Positions 60,521-64,000 of a DNA stretch of 64,000 bases are shown here, one piece after another; within the stretch, counting starts at the first letter, position 1; each line of letters begins with the position of its first letter. Below the pieces are notes generated by a model, which was not told where the DNA came from, made no database searches, and was given only the letters and a program-made list of their open reading frames with translations. Origin of the DNA: an uncultured Christensenellaceae bacterium (GTDB lineage: Bacteria; Bacillota; Clostridia; Christensenellales; Pumilibacteraceae); assembly GCA_910588155.1 (NCBI GenBank), contig CAJUPB010000005.1:1-64000 (forward strand). The letters run 5' to 3'. A program made the translations under genes and the position numbers.

Positions 60521-61411
60521 ATGATTATAAGAGAAACAGCGACGAACAACATTTTGACGAAATCCAATCTGCCGGTATGCGACTACTCGGCAAATCCGTA
60601 CACGGGTTGCGAGCACGCCTGCAAATACTGTTATGCGTGCTTTATGAAGCGGTTTACAAAGCGCACGGAGGAATGGGGCGAATTTACGGACGTAAAGTTC
60701 TGGACGCCCATAAAGAATGCGGAAAAGTACCGGGGCAAGGAAATATTCATAGGTTCGGTGACAGACCCGTATCAGCCTGCGGAAGAAAAGTATCTGCGCA
60801 CGCGGACTTTGCTCGAAGAGCTGAAAGGCAGCGGCGCAATCATATCAATATCCACGAAGAGCGATTTGATTGTGCGGGATTTGGACCTCATCAAGAGTTT
60901 CGACAATGCGACGGTGTCTTGGTCCGTAAACACGCTCGACGAAAATTTCAGGCGCGATATGGACAGAGGAGTTTCGATTGAACGCAGGCTGGCGGCTATG
61001 AAAGTCTTTCACGATGCAAAAGTCAAGACCACCTGTTTCATATCCCCCATCTTCCCCGAAATCACGAACGTAAAGGAAATTATCGAGAGAGCGCGGGGCG
61101 ACTGCAATCTGATATGGTTGGAAAATCTGAATTTGCGCGGCACTTTCAAGCCCGTCATCACGGAGTACATAGCCGCCAGCCGCCCGCAGCTTATTCCGTT
61201 ATATCGGGACATTTACACAAAAGGCAACGACTGTTATTGGCAGGCTTTGGACGGCGAATTGCAAGAATGGGCAAAGACGAAGGGATTGGAGTATCTGACA
61301 AACGAAGACGTTTTCGACCGACCGTTCGACGCGCCCACCGTCATCGTAAACTTCTTTTACCACAGCAAAATCAAAAAGTCGGCGAAAAACAAGCCGAATA
61401 TAACGCAATAA
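60521..61411 (+). CDS. SplB-like radical SAM protein
   Basis: A 296-residue radical SAM protein with the cluster motif CEHACKYC (Cx3Cx2C) near residue 30, preceded by DYSANPYTGC. The barrel contains IGSVTDPYQPAE, ISTKSDLIVRD and SVNTLDENFRRDMDRG. This is the Rv2578c/spore-photoproduct-lyase-like group, whose reactions are mostly unknown. It lacks the C-terminal features I would expect of true SplB. GGAG lies 7 bases before ATG 60521. The gene precedes the queuosine operon but has its own promoter, and the operon has another, so a functional tie is not shown. Confidence 0.85.
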   Translation: MIIRETATNNILTKSNLPVCDYSANPYTGCEHACKYCYACFMKRFTKRTEEWGEFTDVKFWTPIKNAEKYRGKEIFIGSVTDPYQPAEEKYLRTRTLLEELKGSGAIISISTKSDLIVRDLDLIKSFDNATVSWSVNTLDENFRRDMDRGVSIERRLAAMKVFHDAKVKTTCFISPIFPEITNVKEIIERARGDCNLIWLENLNLRGTFKPVITEYIAASRPQLIPLYRDIYTKGNDCYWQALDGELQEWAKTKGLEYLTNEDVFDRPFDAPTVIVNFFYHSKIKKSAKNKPNITQ

Positions 61412-61450
61412 CTATTTTCGGAAAATCGGTCGAACAGCCCAACAATTGAG

Positions 61451-61479
61451 TTGACATATGCGTTGCGGCGTGGTATTAT
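61451..61479 (+). promoter_or_regulatory. Promoter of the queuosine operon
   Basis: TTGACA (61451-61456), 17 bp and TATTAT (61474-61479). It leaves a structured leader of about 125 bases before queD. Confidence 0.88.
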
Positions 61480-61485
61480 ATAGCC

Positions 61486-61598
61486 AAATCAAACAGACAG
61501 TTCGTTTGCGCCATCCTGTCGTTAAACAAAACCAGGGCATCTGAATGGAAAGAGTCGTTTTGGGTGCAGTCGTTTTGTTGCGACTGTATTTTTTTCGC
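61486..61598 (+). promoter_or_regulatory. Candidate preQ1 riboswitch with a terminator platform
   Basis: The leader of queD ends in an intrinsic terminator: CAGTCG (61567-61572), an 8-base loop, CGACTG (61581-61586) and TATTTTTTT. Upstream a stem CAAAAC/GTTTTG encloses about 24 bases, and GGGTGC just before the terminator can pair with GCGCC at about 61508-61512, giving a pseudoknot. Terminator-controlled leaders before queuosine genes in Firmicutes usually bind preQ1. I could not match the bases to a specific preQ1 class, so the ligand is inferred from context. Confidence 0.55.
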
Positions 61599-61611
61599 AA
61601 TAAGGAGAGTT

Positions 61612-62031
61612 ATGTATTATTTAAAAACTTCGGCTTGTTTTGACAGCGCACACTTTCTTCACGGATACAACGGCAAGTGCGCAAATATTCACGGTCACCA
61701 CTGGGTTGTGGAAGTAAAAATAAGCGGCGGCAAATTGCAAGAAAGCGGCGAAAAGCGCGGTATGCTTTTGGACTTCGGAGATTTTAAGCAGGCAGTAAAA
61801 AAGCTGGCGGAAAGCTTTGACCATACGCTTATTTACGAAAAAAACACCCTTAAACCCGCGACTGTTTCCGCGCTTAAAGAAGAAGGGTTTTCCTTGACCG
61901 AAACAGATTTCAGACCCACTGCCGAAAACTTTGCCGCGCACATATATGCCGACCTTTGCAACAAGGGTCTGCCCGTATCCAGCGTGACCGTTTACGAGTC
62001 GCCGGAAAACTGTGCGGTGTACGGCGAGTGA
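61612..62031 (+). CDS. queD: 6-carboxytetrahydropterin synthase
   Basis: A 139-residue QueD of the PTPS family: zinc-binding His residues in SAHFLHGY and HGHHW, the catalytic Cys in GKCANIHGHHW, DHTLI, and the closing VYESPENCAVY with its Glu. It converts dihydroneopterin triphosphate to 6-carboxytetrahydropterin, the second step from GTP to preQ0. Start at ATG 61612, 7 bases after AAGGAGAG. Confidence 0.96.
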   Translation: MYYLKTSACFDSAHFLHGYNGKCANIHGHHWVVEVKISGGKLQESGEKRGMLLDFGDFKQAVKKLAESFDHTLIYEKNTLKPATVSALKEEGFSLTETDFRPTAENFAAHIYADLCNKGLPVSSVTVYESPENCAVYGE

Positions 62032-62039
62032 GGTGTACG

Positions 62040-62714
62040 ATGAATGATATGTCCTGTTTTAAAGTTGCCGAGAAATTTGTAAGCCTAAACGGCGAAGGTC
62101 CGCGCGCGGGCGAGCTTGCCGCGTTTCTGCGGTTTTGCGGCTGCAATCTCAATTGCGGATATTGCGACACGCGCTGGGCAAATACCGCCGACGTAAAATA
62201 CGAGCTTGCTTCCGCAGAAGACCTTGTCGAATATGTGAAATCGACGGGCGTAAAGAACGTTACCCTGACAGGCGGCGAACCGCTTTTACAGGAGGATATT
62301 GCGCGGCTTATAGTGCGGCTGGGAACGTCGGGCGCAAAAATCGAAATTGAAACCAACGGAAGCGTGCCTATAAAAGATATTGTTTCCCTCTCTCCCCGCC
62401 CCGCCGTCACCGCCGATTATAAACTTCCTTCGAGCGGAATGGAAAAATATATGCTGACCGAAAACTTTTCTTACCTCACGTTATGCGATGCGGTCAAGTT
62501 TGTGGTCGGCGATATGCGCGATTTGGCGCGGGCGGAAGAAATTATAAACGAATACGGACTTACAGACAGGTGCCGAGTTTATTTCAGCCCCGTGTTCGGA
62601 GAAATCAAGCCCGAAGAAATAGCGGAGTTTATGAAAGAGCGGAAACTTAACGGCGTGCGCCTGCAATTACAGTTACACAAAATCATCTGGAAACCCGATA
62701 TGCGCGGAGTATAG
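62040..62714 (+). CDS. queE: 7-carboxy-7-deazaguanine synthase
   Basis: A 224-residue radical SAM enzyme with the cluster motif CGCNLNCGYCDT (Cx3Cx2C) following LNGEGPRAGELAAFLRF, and TLTGGEPLLQ. It rearranges 6-carboxytetrahydropterin to CDG. ATG 62040 lies 8 bases after the queD stop with GAGGTG upstream; the frame is open further upstream inside queD but is not used. Confidence 0.96.
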   Translation: MNDMSCFKVAEKFVSLNGEGPRAGELAAFLRFCGCNLNCGYCDTRWANTADVKYELASAEDLVEYVKSTGVKNVTLTGGEPLLQEDIARLIVRLGTSGAKIEIETNGSVPIKDIVSLSPRPAVTADYKLPSSGMEKYMLTENFSYLTLCDAVKFVVGDMRDLARAEEIINEYGLTDRCRVYFSPVFGEIKPEEIAEFMKERKLNGVRLQLQLHKIIWKPDMRGV

Positions 62715-62722
62715 GAGAAAGT

Positions 62723-63295
62723 ATGGATAACAAAGAAATAGAAAAACATATTCGCGGGATATTGGTTGCCATAGGCGAAGACCCGGACAGAGAAGGTCTG
62801 CGCGAAACGCCCGCGCGCGTGGCGCGAATGTACGAAGAAGCGTTTGAAGGTATAAAATACACCAACCGCGAAATTGCGGAAATGTTCGGAAAAACTTTCG
62901 AAGTTCCGTCCGACCCGAATTCGGGCGGCGCAGTGGTCATAAAGGACATAAGCGTGTTCAGCTATTGCGAGCATCATATGGCGCTTATGTACGATATGAA
63001 AGTCGACGTGGCGTACGTTCCGCGCGGAAGAGTTCTGGGCCTCAGCAAAATCGCACGCATATGCGATATGGCGGCAAAGCGGCTGCAATTACAGGAGCGT
63101 TTGGGTCGGGACATTGCCGAGATAATTTCGCTGGCGGCTTTATCTCCCGACGTCGGCGTAAGGATAGAAGGCTGCCATAGCTGTATGACTTCGCGCGGAA
63201 TAAAAAACGTATCGTCGAAAACGGTTACCAAAACTTACTTCGGCGCGTTCAAAGACGACGTTTCCCTGCAAAATCTTTTAGGAGACAGTATATGA
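62723..63295 (+). CDS. folE: GTP cyclohydrolase I
   Basis: A 190-residue FolE: REGLRETPARVARMYEEAF near the N-terminus, zinc ligands in SYCEHHMALM and GCHSCMTSRG. It makes dihydroneopterin triphosphate from GTP. Its place inside the que operon indicates that it feeds preQ0/preQ1 synthesis and perhaps folate too. It overlaps queC by four bases (ATGA). Confidence 0.97.
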   Translation: MDNKEIEKHIRGILVAIGEDPDREGLRETPARVARMYEEAFEGIKYTNREIAEMFGKTFEVPSDPNSGGAVVIKDISVFSYCEHHMALMYDMKVDVAYVPRGRVLGLSKIARICDMAAKRLQLQERLGRDIAEIISLAALSPDVGVRIEGCHSCMTSRGIKNVSSKTVTKTYFGAFKDDVSLQNLLGDSI

Positions 63296-63978
63296 AAGCA
63301 CTTGTTTTATTAAGCGGCGGCGTGGACAGCGCGACCTGTCTCGGACTTGCGGTTCGAAAATACGGCGCGGCGGAAGTTTACGCCCTTTCCGTTTATTACG
63401 GTCAGACCCACAGTAAAGAAATTGACGCCGCACAAAAAGTTGCCGACTTTTACGGCGTTGTTTTAAAGCGGCTTGACCTTTCGGTCATATTCGAGGGTTC
63501 GGACTGTTCGCTTTTGGCGGAGTCGACCAATGCCATTCCCCTGCAAAGCTATGCCGAACAGCTCTCCGTAACGGGCGGCAAACCCGTTTCAACATACGTT
63601 CCTTTCAGGAACGGGCTGTTTCTTTCGGCAGCGGCAAGCGTGGCGCTGTCTCTCGGGTGCGAAGTGATATATTACGGCGCGCACGGTGACGATGCGGCAG
63701 GCAACGCCTATCCCGATTGCAGCGAGAAGTTCAATTCCGCGATGGGCGAAGCCATTTATACGGGCAGCGGCGGACAGCTTAAAATTCTGGCGCCCTTTGT
63801 AAACCTAAACAAATCGCAGGTTGTCAAAAAGGGGCTTGAACTCGGCGTTCCGTATCAATATACTTGGAGCTGCTATTCGGGCGGCGGAAAGCCTTGCGGC
63901 GTATGCGCCACCTGCCGCGACCGCGCCGCCGCATTTGAAGCCAACGGAACACAAGACCCCGCAATAAAAGGAGAATAA
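63292..63978 (+). CDS. queC: 7-cyano-7-deazaguanine synthase
   Basis: A 228-residue QueC: PP-loop ATP motif LLSGGVDSATCLG at the N-terminus, YYGQTHSKEI, and four C-terminal Cys for zinc in CYSGGGKPCGVCATC. It converts CDG to preQ0 with ATP and ammonia. Confidence 0.97.
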   Translation: MKALVLLSGGVDSATCLGLAVRKYGAAEVYALSVYYGQTHSKEIDAAQKVADFYGVVLKRLDLSVIFEGSDCSLLAESTNAIPLQSYAEQLSVTGGKPVSTYVPFRNGLFLSAAASVALSLGCEVIYYGAHGDDAAGNAYPDCSEKFNSAMGEAIYTGSGGQLKILAPFVNLNKSQVVKKGLELGVPYQYTWSCYSGGGKPCGVCATCRDRAAAFEANGTQDPAIKGE

Positions 63979-63980
63979 TA

Positions 63981-64000
63981 ATGTCAAGAGAAAAACAGAA
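63981..64000 (+). CDS. Start of the next gene, probably queF (truncated by the window)
   Basis: ATG 63981 follows AAAGGAGAATAATA directly behind queC. Only MSREKQ is visible. In this operon the missing enzyme is preQ0 reductase QueF, so that is the likely identity, from context alone. Confidence 0.5.

Noticed and set aside
1..64000. CRISPR arrays, insertion sequences, integrases or attachment sites
   Set aside because: None was found by eye: no regularly spaced repeats, no transposase-like protein, and no target duplication around the AT-rich helicase gene.

Overview
The window looks like chromosomal DNA of an uncultured gut-type member of the Firmicutes (Clostridia-like). The signs are strong AGGAGG-type ribosome binding sites, sigma-A promoters of the TTGACA-N17-TATAAT type, many lipoproteins with LxxC lipoboxes, a GerQ-like sporulation protein, BspA-type leucine-rich repeats, and AgrC/AgrA-like and hybrid histidine kinases. 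No rRNA, transposase, integrase, phage gene or CRISPR array was seen. The lineage is an inference.

Layout. 1-4230: an operon of a 4-TM protein, a GH3 glycosidase and a lipoprotein. 4270-10110: uvrB-uvrA-gluQ. 10240-15880: an esterase, a carbohydrate-binding-like lipoprotein and a second GH3. 15936-18120: an AgrC/LytTR two-component system. 18200-25460: a complete glucuronate pathway (GPH symporter, uxuA, uxuB-type SDR, uxaC, eda, kdgK), divergent from an AraC regulator (25491-26261). Next come a candidate small RNA and a GH2 glycosidase (26285-28588). 28673-38433: hybrid kinase, LRR lipoprotein, MoxR, DUF58 and transglutaminase-like protein. 38476-41680: an AT-rich helicase gene. 41713-43320: a MerR regulator divergent from a DUF4097 lipoprotein. 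43382-43693: three tRNAs. 43833-45326: dinB and a GerQ-like gene. 45447-51861: a modular lipoprotein, a second 4-TM protein and a third GH3. 51893-60120: a giant repeat surface protein and its partner. 60377-64000: a SplB-like radical SAM protein and the queuosine precursor operon queD-queE-folE-queC-(queF).

How it fits together. The window is dominated by extracytoplasmic glycan use. Three GH3 enzymes share an unusual circularly permuted domain order and a membrane segment at each end, and each sits behind a different kind of control. GH3-1 is behind a promoter with a G9 tract in its spacer. GH3-2 is behind a promoter flanked by LytTR-type direct repeats that also occur at the promoter of the adjacent two-component system. 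GH3-3 is behind an operator shared with the glucuronate operon.

The two strongest novel signals are regulatory. First, five mononucleotide C/G tracts of 9-10 bases lie in promoter spacers, at a kinase/regulator junction and inside a lipoprotein gene; the last one currently breaks the reading frame. This is the hallmark of slipped-strand phase variation of surface and glycan functions. Second, a 30-bp operator whose last three bases are the TTG of the -35 box occurs at four promoters: the uronate operon, the GH2 gene, a small RNA with an anti-Shine-Dalgarno stretch, and the lipoprotein-GH3 operon 26 kb away. It defines a probable AraC-type regulon for a glucuronate-containing glycan.
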